Positions 33,740-43,978 are shown, counted from the first letter of the stretch. The stretch is DNA of 64,000 nt from Thalassobacterium sedimentorum (GCF_031127905.1 NZ_JARXIC010000008.1:62001-126000); one strand, 5' to 3'. Notes: a model not told the origin generated them from the letters alone. Translations and numbers: made by a program.

Positions 33740-35290
33740 TTATAGAGGAATGTTACCGTGCTTCTTAGGCGGACGCGTATCACGTTTGTTTAGAGTATTA
33801 CGCAAAGCCAAAGCAATGGCAGGACGAGTTTGTGACGGTTCAATAACGTCAGTAATCATTGCATTAGAGGCGGCCTGATAAGGTGAAGAGAACTCATTGC
33901 GATAGGCTTCACAAAGTTCAGCTGCCTTAGCCTTGGGATCATCAGCTTCTTTAATTTCCTTACGGAAAAGAATTCTAGCTGCACCTTCTCCCCCCATTAC
34001 AGCGATTTCTGCAGTCGGCCATGCAAAGACCATATCGGCACCAAGGTCTGCAGAACACATTGCAAGATAAGCACCACCATAAGCTTTACGCATAATCAGC
34101 GTGATCTTAGGCACAGTGGATGCCGCGTATGCGAATAGCATCTTTGCACCGTGACGAATAATTCCTCCCTGCTCTTGGGCAAGGCCTGGCATGAAGCCGG
34201 GCACGTCCACCAGTGTAACAATAGGAATATTATAAATGTTACAGGTACGGATGAAACGTGCCCCCTTATCGGAACTGTCGATATCGAGCGTGCCTGCTTT
34301 CACCATGGGATTATTAGCCACAATACCAACGACCAAGCCCTCAATACGCGCAAAACCAACTACAATATTACGAGCGAAGTCAGGCATAATTTCAAAAAAA
34401 TCACCATCATCGACAAGACGATCAATCACAGCCATGACATCGAGGGCCTCTTTACCTGATGCAGGCACGATTTCATTCATTTGCAAATCCTCACTCATAT
34501 CAAGATCTGGAAACTCGTGGGGAGGATCACTTATATTATTGCTGGGCAGAAAGGACAGCAATTTTGCAGTCAGTTCCATCGCATGCGAATCATCATCTGC
34601 AACCAAATGAATATTACCGGAGATACTCGCATGCGCGGCAGCTGAGGCAAACTGCTCTAATTGGGCCGTTTCACCCGTGGCTGACTTAATGACATCAGGG
34701 CCACAAATAAACATATTGGAGTTTTCCTTAGTCATGATGAGGAAATCCGTAAGTGCAGGCGAATAAGCCGCGCCTCCTGCACATGGCCCAGCAATCACGG
34801 CTACCTGTGGCACCACGCCCGAAAGGAGCACATTCTTGAAGAACACTTGACCATAACCACTCAGTGAATCCACGCCTTCTTGAATGCGTGCGCCTCCTGA
34901 GTCATTCACTCCCACCACTGGCATTCCAGCCTCGTGAGCAAAATCCATTAAATCGCAAATTTTCTTCGCGTGAATTCGCCCAAGTGATCCACCACTCACA
35001 GTGAAATCTTGCGCATACGCAGCCACCGCGCGCCCATCAACTAGACCAGAACCACAAACGACCCCATCATAAGGCAGGCTCTTTTTTTCCATACCAAAAC
35101 GATGGCAGGAGTGCTGCGCATGCATGCCGAACTCTTGGAATGTACCTGGTTCAAAAAAGCTCTCAAGACGCTCACGGGCCCCCATCAGCCCTTTTTCTTT
35201 ACGTTTCGCAAGCTTATCGGCACCCCCCGCATTACGGGCAGCTTTACGACGCTCTCTAAGATCTTCGAGTAGTTTAGGATCAATTGCCAT
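33740..35290 (-). CDS. Methylmalonyl-CoA decarboxylase alpha / acyl-CoA carboxyltransferase subunit
   Basis: A 516-residue biotin-dependent carboxyltransferase with both N- and C-domains of the crotonase-like fold. Visible oxyanion motifs are GGSLGRIHAKKI and NDSGGARIQEGVDSLSGYGQVF in the N-domain and DVPGFMPGLAQEQGGIIRHGAKMLFAYA in the C-domain (key elements DVPGFMPG, GGIIRHGAK). The sequence alone fits propionyl-CoA carboxylase beta or MmdA. The gamma, biotin-carrier and beta pump subunits follow and no biotin carboxylase gene is present in the window, so methylmalonyl-CoA decarboxylase alpha is the better call. It follows the epimerase gene by 47 bp. Confidence 0.92.
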   Translation of the reverse strand: MAIDPKLLEDLRERRKAARNAGGADKLAKRKEKGLMGARERLESFFEPGTFQEFGMHAQHSCHRFGMEKKSLPYDGVVCGSGLVDGRAVAAYAQDFTVSGGSLGRIHAKKICDLMDFAHEAGMPVVGVNDSGGARIQEGVDSLSGYGQVFFKNVLLSGVVPQVAVIAGPCAGGAAYSPALTDFLIMTKENSNMFICGPDVIKSATGETAQLEQFASAAAHASISGNIHLVADDDSHAMELTAKLLSFLPSNNISDPPHEFPDLDMSEDLQMNEIVPASGKEALDVMAVIDRLVDDGDFFEIMPDFARNIVVGFARIEGLVVGIVANNPMVKAGTLDIDSSDKGARFIRTCNIYNIPIVTLVDVPGFMPGLAQEQGGIIRHGAKMLFAYAASTVPKITLIMRKAYGGAYLAMCSADLGADMVFAWPTAEIAVMGGEGAARILFRKEIKEADDPKAKAAELCEAYRNEFSSPYQAASNAMITDVIEPSQTRPAIALALRNTLNKRDTRPPKKHGNIPL

Positions 35291-35337
35291 AATTATTATT
35301 TGTTAGTTTTTATTCTTTAAATTCAAAATGCCGAGCG

Positions 35338-35739
35338 CTACTTGGCTTGACAAAATTCAGTTAGAACTCCATGAGTAGACTTGGGATGGAGAAATGCTAC
35401 CAGCTTATTTGCCGCACCATCTATCGGGGTCTCATGAATCAACCGAACCCCGGCTTCGGATGCCCGTTTCAACTGGCCGGTAATACCATCTGTCGCGAAA
35501 GCAACGTGGTGAATCCCCTCCCCATTCTTCTCCAAGAACTTAGCGATGGGACTGTCCGGAGAAGTTGGCTCGAGCAACTCAATATGAACATCACCTGCTT
35601 CAAAGAAGGCTGTCTTCACTTTCTGCGACTCAACCTCCTCCTGACCATGGCAATGAAGCCCCAGAGCTTCTTCGTAATATTTAATGGATTCCTCGAGGTT
35701 ATTCACCGCGATTCCCAAGTGATCGATATTTGTTATCAT
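35338..35739 (-). CDS. mce: Methylmalonyl-CoA epimerase
   Basis: The 133-residue vicinal-oxygen-chelate protein interconverts (2R)- and (2S)-methylmalonyl-CoA, linking the mutase product to the decarboxylase. It starts with ITNIDHLGIAVNNLEESIKYY (metal His in DHLGIAV) and has VHIELLEPTSPDSPIAKFLE and GEGIHHVAFATD with further metal ligands. It is the first gene of the minus-strand decarboxylase operon and is divergent from mutA across 136 bp. It belongs functionally with the mutase and decarboxylase on either side. Confidence 0.96.
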   Translation of the reverse strand: MITNIDHLGIAVNNLEESIKYYEEALGLHCHGQEEVESQKVKTAFFEAGDVHIELLEPTSPDSPIAKFLEKNGEGIHHVAFATDGITGQLKRASEAGVRLIHETPIDGAANKLVAFLHPKSTHGVLTEFCQAK

Positions 35740-35875
35740 AAGCTATCCTTTTTGGTTTATGCAGCTAGAATTACAAATTAGTAGAACTTACGTCAATACA
35801 ATTTTATATTAAATAAGCTTATTGACAAAGTAATACTAATTATCTTAGGTCTTAGCATCACATTTCTTAATCACT
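35740..35875. promoter_or_regulatory. Divergent mce/mutA promoter region with 12-bp palindrome
   Basis: The 136-bp AT-rich gap separates the epimerase-decarboxylase operon from mutAB. A perfect 12-bp palindrome AATAAGCTTATT lies at 35812-35823 and overlaps a TTGACA (35822-35827) that could be a -35 element of the mutA promoter; no convincing -10 at 17 bp was found. The layout suits one regulator controlling both halves of the methylmalonyl-CoA pathway (inference). Confidence 0.4.
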
Positions 35876-38023
35876 ATGAAAACGGATAAACAAGCTACAC
35901 AACCACTCCTCACCGAGTTTCCTGCGACCAGTGCTGAAGAATGGCGCGACGCTGCCGAAAAGCTGCTCAAAGGTAAGCCTTTCGATAAAGTAATGACACG
36001 CCAGACTCCAGAAGGCATTCGCCTGGAGCCAATTTTCCGCAAGGAAGTACTGGATGGGCTTTCAGCGGCTGAAACATTCCCCGGCTTCGACGGCTATTTG
36101 CGCGGCACATCAGCAACTGGCTACCAAAAGGAGCCATGGGAAATTGCGCAAGAACTCCCCTACGGCACTCCCATCGAATTTAACACCGCAGCGCGAGCCG
36201 ATCTCATGCGTGGCCAAAATGCACTCAACGTGCTTTTAGATATTGCCACTCTAAAAGGACTCGATCCTGATTCGGCTCAATCGGGTGAGGTCGGCGCCTG
36301 CGGGCTCTCCCTCGCCTGCTTAAAGGACATTGAAGTCGCCTTCGACGAAATTATGCCAGAAGCGGTCAGCTTCCATTTCCGCACCGGTTGTTCCGGACTT
36401 TCTGTCGGCTCACTATTTTTCGCATGGTTAAAACAACAAGCAGTTGACCTAAAGAAGGTCAAAGGCAGCCTCGGCATGGATCCTATCGCAGTAAAAGCTG
36501 CAGCGGGGCAGGTGCCGGCGAAAATGTCCGAGCTACTCAGTGAACAAGCCATTATGGCAAACTACTGCGCTCAAGAGGCACCAGGCATCCGTGCAGTCGG
36601 CGTCTCCTCGCTGCCCTACCACCAAGCAGGCGCGTCAGCAGTCGAAGAGCTCGGAATCTGTCTAGCCACTGGGGTCACCTATCTCAATGAAATGATTGAG
36701 CGAGGACTGTCAGTCGACACCGCAGCACAACAAATTCGCTTCAGTTTCTGCATTGGTCCAAACTTCTTTATGGAGATCGCAAAGCTGCGTGCTGCGCGCG
36801 TGCTCTGGGCACAAATCGTTAAAGCTTTTGGTGGCAATGCAGAGTCTCAGAAGATCGTCATGCATGCACGCACGGGACTCTATAATAAAACACAAAAAGA
36901 CCCCTACGTGAATATGCTCCGCACCACAACCGAAGCCTTGAGTGGTGCTATCGGCGGTGTTGACAGTATGTGCGTAGGGAACTTCGATGAAGTGTCTCGC
37001 CTGCCAGACGCCTTTAGCCGCCGCATCTCACGTAACACGCAGATCATCCTACAAGAAGAGTGTGAACTGACCTCAGTGGTCGATCCAGCCGGTGGCTCAT
37101 GGGCCGTCGAATGGTTAACGAATGAAGTCAGCGAAAAATCATGGGAACTCTTCAAAGCAATCGAAGCTGAAGGCGGCATGACCGAAGCACTCAAAAACGG
37201 ATATATCCACAAGACAATTAATGCCACAGCGAAACAGAACGAGGCACTCCTCGGCGCACGTCGCACCAGCTTAGTGGGCACAAATGTCTATCCAAATCTG
37301 GAAGAGAAAGAGCTCGAGACACGCATACCAGACTACGTCGTTGTACGTGATCAACGCGCCCGCGAAATCGCAGCGGCGCGCATGGAACTCGATGAAGCTG
37401 CAGACGCAACCGTCATGGAAGCACTGGGCAAGATTGTTGACTCTAGCGGAGAGGACTTACTTCCAATCCTGATACAAGCAGTCGAAGCAGGCGCCACTAT
37501 CGGCGAAATTAGCAAAACGATCCGCGCCACCGTACATCCAGACGATGCTATAACCCCACTACCAACAACACGCCTCGCAAGTAAATACGAAGCCCTGCGT
37601 GCGGCCTCTGCTCGATTTGCTGAGAAAACTGGACGCGCTCCAGCGATCTTCTTGACCAACTTAGGCCCCCTCCGTCGCCACAAGGCACGCGCCGACTTCA
37701 CCAAGGGTTTCTTCCAGTCCGGCGGATTTGAGGTAATGTCACCGACAGGATTTGAATCCCCCCAAGACGCCGTTGCCGCTCTCGCAGAATCTAAAGCAGG
37801 GATCACCGTGGTCTGCGGCACTGACGACGACTACGCAGAAAAGTTTGCAGACTATGCACAAGCCATCAAAGCAGCACTTCCAGAGATGCAGGTCATCCTT
37901 GCCGGCTATCCTGGAGAGAAAGAAGCTGCCTACAAGGAAGCCGGAATGGATGACTACATCTTCATAAAGTCCGACAACTACGAACTCAACCGTCGCTACC
38001 TTACGGGGCTGGGCGTTCTCTAA
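35876..38023 (+). CDS. mutA: Methylmalonyl-CoA mutase small (beta) subunit
   Basis: The 715-residue non-catalytic subunit of the heterodimeric adenosylcobalamin-dependent mutase. It keeps the TIM-barrel and flavodoxin-like folds ([49 protein letters not shown]), but the C-terminal domain lacks the B12-ligand DxHxxG: the equivalent stretch reads [14 protein letters not shown]. This loss is the hallmark of the small subunit. It precedes mutB by 44 bp on the same strand and is divergent from the epimerase operon. Together the pair converts succinyl-CoA and (2R)-methylmalonyl-CoA. Confidence 0.96.
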   Translation: MKTDKQATQPLLTEFPATSAEEWRDAAEKLLKGKPFDKVMTRQTPEGIRLEPIFRKEVLDGLSAAETFPGFDGYLRGTSATGYQKEPWEIAQELPYGTPIEFNTAARADLMRGQNALNVLLDIATLKGLDPDSAQSGEVGACGLSLACLKDIEVAFDEIMPEAVSFHFRTGCSGLSVGSLFFAWLKQQAVDLKKVKGSLGMDPIAVKAAAGQVPAKMSELLSEQAIMANYCAQEAPGIRAVGVSSLPYHQAGASAVEELGICLATGVTYLNEMIERGLSVDTAAQQIRFSFCIGPNFFMEIAKLRAARVLWAQIVKAFGGNAESQKIVMHARTGLYNKTQKDPYVNMLRTTTEALSGAIGGVDSMCVGNFDEVSRLPDAFSRRISRNTQIILQEECELTSVVDPAGGSWAVEWLTNEVSEKSWELFKAIEAEGGMTEALKNGYIHKTINATAKQNEALLGARRTSLVGTNVYPNLEEKELETRIPDYVVVRDQRAREIAAARMELDEAADATVMEALGKIVDSSGEDLLPILIQAVEAGATIGEISKTIRATVHPDDAITPLPTTRLASKYEALRAASARFAEKTGRAPAIFLTNLGPLRRHKARADFTKGFFQSGGFEVMSPTGFESPQDAVAALAESKAGITVVCGTDDDYAEKFADYAQAIKAALPEMQVILAGYPGEKEAAYKEAGMDDYIFIKSDNYELNRRYLTGLGVL

Positions 38024-38067
38024 TAAACTGGTCAATAAACAACTGTAAACCGATCAACTTTAAGAAA

Positions 38068-40233
38068 ATGAAACCTGATTTCAAAAACATCAGCTACGAA
38101 GCACCCAAGCCAGCCGCCACACGGGAACAATGGGCAGCTCAAGTAGAAAAAGAAACCGGCAAGTCCGTCAAAGAGCTCGTGACCGAAACCATGGAGCAAA
38201 TCGACGTCGATCCGCTCTATGGTAAGGATGCTTATCAAGGTATGGAGCACCTCGACTACACTGCTGGGGTGGCCCCCTTCCTACGTGGCCCATACGCCAC
38301 CATGTATGCCTTCCGTCCTTGGACCGTGCGTCAATACGCCGGCTTCTCCACTGCGGAAGAGTCCAACGCCTTTTACCGCCGCAACATTGCCGCGGGGCAA
38401 CAAGGCCTCTCGGTCGCCTTCGACCTCGCCACTCACCGTGGCTACGACTCCGACCACCCTCGCGTGACCGGGGATGTTGGTAAGGCCGGTGTTGCCATCG
38501 ACTCGATCCTGGACATGAATGTGCTCTTCGATCAAATCGACCTCAGCAAGGTGTCTGTCTCTATGACGATGAACGGTGCGGTGCTGCCCGTGCTGGCCTT
38601 CTACATCCTGGCCGGTCTGGAACAAGGCTGCAAACTGGAAGAGCTCGCCGGCACCATTCAGAACGACATTTTAAAAGAGTTCATGGTGCGTAACACCTAC
38701 ATCTATCCGCCCACACCATCGATGCGGATCATTGGCGACATCTTCGAGTTCACCTCGCAAAAGATGCCCAAGTTCAACTCGATCTCCATCTCTGGCTACC
38801 ACATGCAAGAAGCCGGTGCCACTGCCGACCTTGAGATTGGTTACACCTTGGCTGACGGTCTGGAATACCTCCGAACCGGCACCGAAGCAGGCCTCGATAT
38901 CGACGCCTTCGCACCACGCCTCTCCTTCTTCTGGGCCATCGGTAAGAACTACTTCATGGAAATCGCCAAGATGCGCGCTGCGCGCTGCCTCTGGGCGAAA
39001 CTGGTCAAGCAGTTCAACCCCAAGAACCCGAAGTCACTGGCACTGCGCACACACTCCCAAACCTCCGGCTGGTCACTCACCGAGCAAGATCCGTTCAACA
39101 ACGTGACACGGACCTGCATCGAGGCCATGGCCGCTGCTTGTGGACACACCCAATCGCTCCACACCAATGCCCTGGACGAAGCCATTGCTCTGCCGACCGA
39201 CTTCTCTGCACGTATTGCGCGCAACACCCAGCTCTTCCTACAAGAAGAGACTGGCATGACTAGCTTCATCGACCCATGGGGTGGCAGCTACTATGTCGAA
39301 GCGCTCACTAAGGAGCTCATGGACAAAGCCTGGGCGCACATCCAAGAGTGTGAACAATACGGCGGCATGACCAAGGCGATCGAAGAAGGCATTCCAAAAC
39401 TTCGGATCGAAGAAGCCGCCGCACGTCGCCAGGCACGGATCGACTCCGGCAAGGAAACCATCGTGGGCCTCAACAAGTATCGCCTCGAAAAAGAAGACCC
39501 ACTGGAGATCCTCGACATCGACAACACCGCCGTGCGCGATTCACAAATCGAACGTCTCAAGAAGCTCAAAGCAGAGCGTGACAACGACGCCTGCCAAGCC
39601 GCCCTCAAGGCGATCACCCACAGCATGGAAACCGGCGAAGGCAACTTGCTGGAGCTGGCAGTCGAAGCCGCACGCTGCCGTGCCTCACTCGGAGAAATCT
39701 CCGATGCCGTCGAAAACGTCGTCGGTCGCTACCGCGCCAAAATACGTTCGATTAGCGGTGTATATGCCAAAGAATTCGGCACCACTCAAGTTATGGAAGA
39801 CGTCAAAACACTCATCGAAAAATTCGAAACTGAAGAAGGCCGTCGCCCTCGCATCATGATTGCAAAGATGGGTCAAGACGGTCACGACCGTGGCGCGAAA
39901 GTCGTGGCCACCGGCTACGCCGACCTTGGCTTCGACGTGGACATCGGCCCCCTCTTCCAAACTCCGGAAGAGACCGCGCGCCAAGCCGTGGAAAACGATT
40001 GCCACCTAGTCGCGATGTCTTCACTCGCAGCGGGTCACAAGACCCTACTGCCCGAACTAATTGCCGAACTCAAAAAACTCGGACGAGGTGACATCATGGT
40101 CGTCTGTGGTGGGGTGATTCCCGCTCAAGATTACGATTACCTCTACGAGCATGGGGCCAAAGCCATCTTTGGACCCGGCACAGTCATCCCCGAATCCGCG
40201 AAGAAGATGCTTGAGCTTCTGCTCGCTGAGTAA
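38068..40233 (+). CDS. mutB: Methylmalonyl-CoA mutase large (alpha, catalytic) subunit
   Basis: The 721-residue catalytic subunit. The substrate barrel contains the diagnostic [18 protein letters not shown] and [19 protein letters not shown], and the C-terminal cobalamin domain has H606 in GQDGHDRG, the lower axial ligand to cobalt, with [11 protein letters not shown] further on. It catalyses the radical rearrangement of succinyl-CoA to methylmalonyl-CoA. MeaB, encoded in the same locus, should service this subunit. A strong terminator follows 22 bp after the stop, ending a two-gene mutAB operon. Confidence 0.98.
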   Translation: MKPDFKNISYEAPKPAATREQWAAQVEKETGKSVKELVTETMEQIDVDPLYGKDAYQGMEHLDYTAGVAPFLRGPYATMYAFRPWTVRQYAGFSTAEESNAFYRRNIAAGQQGLSVAFDLATHRGYDSDHPRVTGDVGKAGVAIDSILDMNVLFDQIDLSKVSVSMTMNGAVLPVLAFYILAGLEQGCKLEELAGTIQNDILKEFMVRNTYIYPPTPSMRIIGDIFEFTSQKMPKFNSISISGYHMQEAGATADLEIGYTLADGLEYLRTGTEAGLDIDAFAPRLSFFWAIGKNYFMEIAKMRAARCLWAKLVKQFNPKNPKSLALRTHSQTSGWSLTEQDPFNNVTRTCIEAMAAACGHTQSLHTNALDEAIALPTDFSARIARNTQLFLQEETGMTSFIDPWGGSYYVEALTKELMDKAWAHIQECEQYGGMTKAIEEGIPKLRIEEAAARRQARIDSGKETIVGLNKYRLEKEDPLEILDIDNTAVRDSQIERLKKLKAERDNDACQAALKAITHSMETGEGNLLELAVEAARCRASLGEISDAVENVVGRYRAKIRSISGVYAKEFGTTQVMEDVKTLIEKFETEEGRRPRIMIAKMGQDGHDRGAKVVATGYADLGFDVDIGPLFQTPEETARQAVENDCHLVAMSSLAAGHKTLLPELIAELKKLGRGDIMVVCGGVIPAQDYDYLYEHGAKAIFGPGTVIPESAKKMLELLLAE

Positions 40234-40255
40234 TCAGCCAACAACCCAACTCCTC

Positions 40256-40285
40256 AAGCCCCCGACGAAAGTCGGGGGCTTTTTT
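40256..40285 (+). terminator. Rho-independent terminator of mutAB
   Basis: A perfect 11-bp stem AAGCCCCCGAC (40256-40266) / GTCGGGGGCTT (40271-40281) with a GAAA tetraloop runs directly into a T tract ending at 40285. It lies 22 bp after the mutB stop. Confidence 0.95.
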
Positions 40286-40410
40286 AGCCGTCACCATAGG
40301 AAAAACAGCACTATTTAGTCGCCCCTTAAAAAGTTAAATCTAACTGTCTATCAACTTGATGCGTCAGATAGATTTGTTTTAATCGACCAGTAAACTCGCT
40401 GAAACGCTAA

Positions 40411-40539
40411 AAAACTGGTCATTTACTTTTAAAGCAGTTGGAGAATCTATCCGACGAACGAGTCTGCGCGGCCTGGGCACGCGATCCTTACATGCAATAT
40501 TTTTGCGGCGAACTTTACTCGGCTCTTAAAGCCGCATAG
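40411..40539 (+). pseudogene. IS5-family transposase fragment
   Basis: An open frame of 42 codons without a start codon, bounded by stops at 40408-40410 and 40537-40539. It contains LKQLENLSDERV followed by DPYMQYFCGE, which strongly resembles the N-terminal DUF772 region of IS5-group transposases ('LENLSDE...W...NPYxQYFCGE'). The remainder of the transposase, including the DDE catalytic domain, is absent, and no terminal inverted repeats could be matched. It is a decayed insertion remnant downstream of the mutAB terminator. Confidence 0.6.
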
Positions 40540-40601
40540 TGCTTTTTAAGGCACGACTAGTTAAGTCAACCCGTGGCCTCAAATTCTGTTTCGGGGTTCG
40601 A

Positions 40602-40644
40602 TCTTCACGTAGCCTCGGTTCAGAGAACCGAGGCTACGTGAAGA
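40602..40644. repeat. Perfect 20-bp stem-loop
   Basis: The arm CTTCACGTAGCCTCGGTTC (40603-40621) pairs perfectly with 40625-40643 around the loop AGA, and the outer T40602-A40644 extends it to 20 bp. There is no T tract on either side, so it is not a standard terminator. It could be a mobile-element end, a REP-like unit or a structured RNA. Confidence 0.7.
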
Positions 40645-40705
40645 AGGTCCTGAAGGGGGGCAAACCTATTTGAAAGCGGTATCAGTCACCTTCCATTACA
40701 TTGCG

Positions 40706-40724
40706 GGCAAGCCTGCGGCTTACC
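40706..40724. repeat. Dispersed stem-loop repeat, copy 2
   Basis: GGCAAGCC and GGCTTACC pair (one mismatch) around TGC. With its left flank from 40682 it is closely similar to the minus strand of 13966-14013; AAGCCTGCGGCTTACCA is identical in both. It is followed by two further short stem-loops within 30 bp. Confidence 0.5.
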
Positions 40725-40889
40725 ATCTACGTGATGGTCGCGCTTCATCAGCGCTGTAGTCACGTATGTTTATACGCTCCCTTGCCCTTTGGTTGCGGAG
40801 CCCACATCTCATCGTTATTGCATAGTTTGGGTTCCATCAAGGCTCAATCGGGAACCTAACACTATCTGGTGAACATTATGATCTAATGT

Positions 40890-42437
40890 TTAACGATGGG
40901 GAGCGCTGCGTCCATTTTCAACTTGCTTTTGCAGTAAGGTTTTTAGCTCCTTTGCTTTACTCGGCTCCTTTTTGATGAGGTTGTGGATTTGCTGTGGATC
41001 ATCCGCGAGATTGAAGAGTTCACCTTCAGGGGCTGGGAATGCGGCAGAGCGCATTTCGCGAAACCAATCCAGTTCAGGAGTACTGTTTCCGACTCCGTTC
41101 ATGTAAGTCCATTCACCGCGCGAGATCAATAGGTTTCCGCTGGCAGACCGACATAAGATATCCTCACGCTGCCCGCCCTTACCTTGAAGCACTGGTAAGA
41201 AAGAAATACTATCTTCGGCGGCCTCGTTGGGTAGTGCCTGCTCTAGGATTTCCGCTATGGTGGCAAAGACATCGACCTGGCTAATCAGTTCTTCCGTAGC
41301 GCCGGGTTCGATCTGCCCCGGCCACGAGACGATGAAAGGAGTACGGTGCCCTCCCTCCCATAGATCACGTTTGAGCCCTCGCCAAGTGCCCATGCTAAAG
41401 TGGGCATACTTGCTGATACGTGGATAGGCGACGCGCTCTGGACCATTATCGGAAGCGAAAATGACTAGGGTATTCTCCCGCAACCCATTGCGAGACAATG
41501 CGTCTATAATTTCCCCCACGGACCAGTCTAGCTGGTAGACAAAATCTCCGTAGAGGCCAGCTTCACTCTTCCCAATAAATTGCGGGGACACCGCCAAGGG
41601 CAAATGAGGAATATGTGGGGCGTAATAAATGAAGAACGGTGCATCGGACTGTTGATTAAATCGAGCTTCGCTCTGCTCTGAAGCTTTTTTGGAGTCAATG
41701 TAATCGACGGTGTTTTTCAAGTAGTCCAATTGCGCTTGCACCATGTCAAACTCTGAAAAATTTGGACCTCCGTTTCGAGCGATACCATTCTCGAAATGCC
41801 ACCGTCCCCCATCCGTAAAAGGATGTTGAAAGTCACCGTCATAGTCTGTCCCTTCGTAATACTCGTAACCATACCAATAGTGAAGTGCTTCATAGGTAAA
41901 GCCGAAAGGCTTCCCCGCGAATATCGCTTTGGAGTAATCAATTGCAGTAGGCGTTGGATCATATCCCTTGCGTCCTGGTTTGGCCGCAGCGGCCCAGTCG
42001 GCCCCTAAGCCCCACTTGCCGATCGCCGCGGTGTCATAACCAGCATCTCGCAGCATTGATGGCAGTGTCATTCGTTCGGGATCGATTTCAGGTTGGGCGC
42101 CTGGAAGCGGGTTGTTTTGCTCGACCCCGACCCGACGCCCAAAATACCTCCCCGTCAGAATGCCGTAACGACTAGGCGAACAGATCGTATCTGGGGAGTG
42201 TGCATTGGTAAAAAGCAAGCCACTGCCAGCAAGTCGATCCAAATTGGGAGTTGGAATACGAGAACCGGAATTGTAGCACCCCAAGTCGCCAAAGCCGAGG
42301 TCATCGGCATAGATGATTACAATGTTAGGCGGTGTGGGATTGCCACTAGCGATGCTTAAACTGATTGTGAAGAGACTCAGTAAAATCAGTGTAGTTTTTA
42401 CGACCTGCGGATGTTTATAAGCGATATATCGTTTCAC
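40890..42437 (-). CDS. Secreted sulfatase (arylsulfatase-type)
   Basis: A 515-residue type I sulfatase with a signal peptide (TTLILLSLFTISLSIASG). The formylglycine site is C86 in TICSPSRYGILTGR, and metal ligands lie in IIYADDLGFGDLGCY and FASDNGPE. A C-terminal 'ELFNLADDPQQIHNL' segment is typical of polysaccharide-acting family S1 enzymes. It should remove sulfate esters from an algal or mucin-like glycan in the periplasm and needs a formylglycine-generating enzyme encoded elsewhere. The start is GTG 42437. It is the last gene of the minus-strand run behind the GPH symporter. Confidence 0.94.
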   Translation of the reverse strand: MKRYIAYKHPQVVKTTLILLSLFTISLSIASGNPTPPNIVIIYADDLGFGDLGCYNSGSRIPTPNLDRLAGSGLLFTNAHSPDTICSPSRYGILTGRYFGRRVGVEQNNPLPGAQPEIDPERMTLPSMLRDAGYDTAAIGKWGLGADWAAAAKPGRKGYDPTPTAIDYSKAIFAGKPFGFTYEALHYWYGYEYYEGTDYDGDFQHPFTDGGRWHFENGIARNGGPNFSEFDMVQAQLDYLKNTVDYIDSKKASEQSEARFNQQSDAPFFIYYAPHIPHLPLAVSPQFIGKSEAGLYGDFVYQLDWSVGEIIDALSRNGLRENTLVIFASDNGPERVAYPRISKYAHFSMGTWRGLKRDLWEGGHRTPFIVSWPGQIEPGATEELISQVDVFATIAEILEQALPNEAAEDSISFLPVLQGKGGQREDILCRSASGNLLISRGEWTYMNGVGNSTPELDWFREMRSAAFPAPEGELFNLADDPQQIHNLIKKEPSKAKELKTLLQKQVENGRSAPHR

Positions 42438-42530
42438 AATATTAATGGTTGGCCTGAAAACGCTGAAAAACGAGTATGGGGTAATAGTCGTTAGCTTATA
42501 ACACGCCTCACTCCCGACATAATTGTCACT

Positions 42531-43967
42531 TCAACTCGCAGACTCATCCACACTAGCGGCAGAATCGGCAGCACTGCCACGTCGAGCCTCTAAGTCGACA
42601 CGAATCTTCATCATCTTCTCTTTTGTCAAAGGGTACTTCCTAAGGAAGAATAAAGCCACTGCGTATCCAAAGATAGGAAATCCAACATAGACCCACTTCA
42701 TAGTTGTCAGTGTCAACTCAGGCTGAGCTGGCAGTTCCGCATCAAAGCCAGTAGCACTCAAGGCGAAGCCGCCTAACAAGGCACCAATCGTGCCTGCTGC
42801 CTTCGAAAGAAATGAAATAATCGCGGCGAGCGCGCCCTCTCTGCGGTAACCGTTTTTATGCTCATCTGCGTCGGCGACATCGGCCAAGATCGACCCCAGC
42901 AGTAGCCAAAATGTGCCCACACCCACTGCATTCAAAGAAACGGGAATTAGGGTCAACCAAGGCATAACAGGTGTCACTAGCAGGATTGCCATAAACCAAC
43001 CAATCAGCGCGATACTAATACCAAACGTGGCCACTTTCTTCTTATCAGCTTCTGCAAAATAACGACTAATCGTGAGCACCGTAATCAGCCCAATGATCGA
43101 TCCAAGACTGCCGATCCAACCAAAAAATGAGCCTCCCATCGCCTTAGAGCCGTCGAAGAGGTAATAGACCCCTAAGTGTGTGCCAAAAAGCATGTAAACC
43201 TGCCCTGCAAAAATACAGCTTAAGGCGACCATACAAACAAGTAAGTAGGTCTTATTGGTAAAAGTAAGCTTGAGAGTTTCTTTAAAGCTTTGCCGACCTT
43301 CACTGGATGCAATCGCTTTATGGCGCTCTTTACAAAAAAGTGCGGGCATCATTCCGAAAACAATAAATCCAAATCCAAACAAGATACCGACCATGCGAAG
43401 CCCTTGTGCCTCATCCTCCCAAACCTCCATTTGCGTAAGGGCGAACATCCAAGGCAATATCAGCAAAGTAATTTTGACCGTGACTGAAAACCAAGTCATC
43501 AAACGAGTGCGCTCCGAATAATCCGCAGTAAGCTCCCAACCCAATGCATCTGTCGGCACTGTCATCATCGTAAAACCAGTATAAAATAACATACTAAAAC
43601 CGATGAAGTAGATGGTTTTGGCCGTATCCGACCAGTCAGGTCTGGCTTGCCAAAGCAGCATAAACATGATGCCCCCCAAGATGGCACCAACAAAAATCCA
43701 CGGACGACGACGCCCCCAACGACTCCGCGTATTATCAGACAACCAGCCTACTAGTGGGTCCGTAATCCCGTCATATATACGCATCAGTGCAAAAACCACA
43801 CCAATCAAAGCAGGATCGAGGCCCAAGATGATCCCGTAAGCCGGAAAGGCAAACATGTTCATCCCGTTGTTACCGAGTTGTTGAGCGAAGGCTCGAATGC
43901 CGTAGGCAAACTTCTCCTTAGTCGGAATTCTATCAGCTAGAGCGGTCGTATTGGTTCGGCGCTTCAT
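42531..43967 (-). CDS. GPH-family glycoside/uronide:cation symporter (MFS)
   Basis: A 478-residue inner-membrane transporter with about 12 hydrophobic helices. GPH/MelB-type features are DGITDPLVGWLSDNTRSRWGRRRPW near the N-terminus (key elements DPLVGWLSD and RWGRRRP) and a central charged loop. These carriers import mono- or oligosaccharides, often uronides, with Na+ or H+. It begins 11 bp after the large secreted toroid protein gene and is followed by a sulfatase, so it probably takes up the desulfated sugar released by them. The last 15 residues are Ser/Ala-rich. Substrate is inferred from context only. Confidence 0.92.
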   Translation of the reverse strand: MKRRTNTTALADRIPTKEKFAYGIRAFAQQLGNNGMNMFAFPAYGIILGLDPALIGVVFALMRIYDGITDPLVGWLSDNTRSRWGRRRPWIFVGAILGGIMFMLLWQARPDWSDTAKTIYFIGFSMLFYTGFTMMTVPTDALGWELTADYSERTRLMTWFSVTVKITLLILPWMFALTQMEVWEDEAQGLRMVGILFGFGFIVFGMMPALFCKERHKAIASSEGRQSFKETLKLTFTNKTYLLVCMVALSCIFAGQVYMLFGTHLGVYYLFDGSKAMGGSFFGWIGSLGSIIGLITVLTISRYFAEADKKKVATFGISIALIGWFMAILLVTPVMPWLTLIPVSLNAVGVGTFWLLLGSILADVADADEHKNGYRREGALAAIISFLSKAAGTIGALLGGFALSATGFDAELPAQPELTLTTMKWVYVGFPIFGYAVALFFLRKYPLTKEKMMKIRVDLEARRGSAADSAASVDESAS

Positions 43968-43978
43968 TTATTTATAAT

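Larger units (their letters stand above)
40286..40889. other. 600-bp gene-free region with transposase fragment and stem-loops
   Basis: This gap separates the metabolic block from the polysaccharide region. It contains an IS5-like transposase fragment (40411-40539), a very strong 20-bp hairpin (40602-40644), a second copy of the dispersed stem-loop repeat (40706-40724), and two short stems right behind it, CCATC/GATGG (40723-40737) and GCGCT/AGCGC (40740-40754). No intact gene is seen. The mix suggests a graveyard of mobile DNA at the boundary between conserved and accessory regions. Confidence 0.5.

Noticed and set aside
33740-35290. Propionyl-CoA carboxylase beta subunit as the name for the carboxyltransferase
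   Set aside because: Sequence allows it, but the adjacent Na+ pump subunits and the lack of a biotin carboxylase in the window favour the decarboxylase.
40602-40644. 20-bp hairpin as a transcription terminator
   Set aside because: No T tract on either strand, and the mutAB terminator already lies 320 bp upstream.
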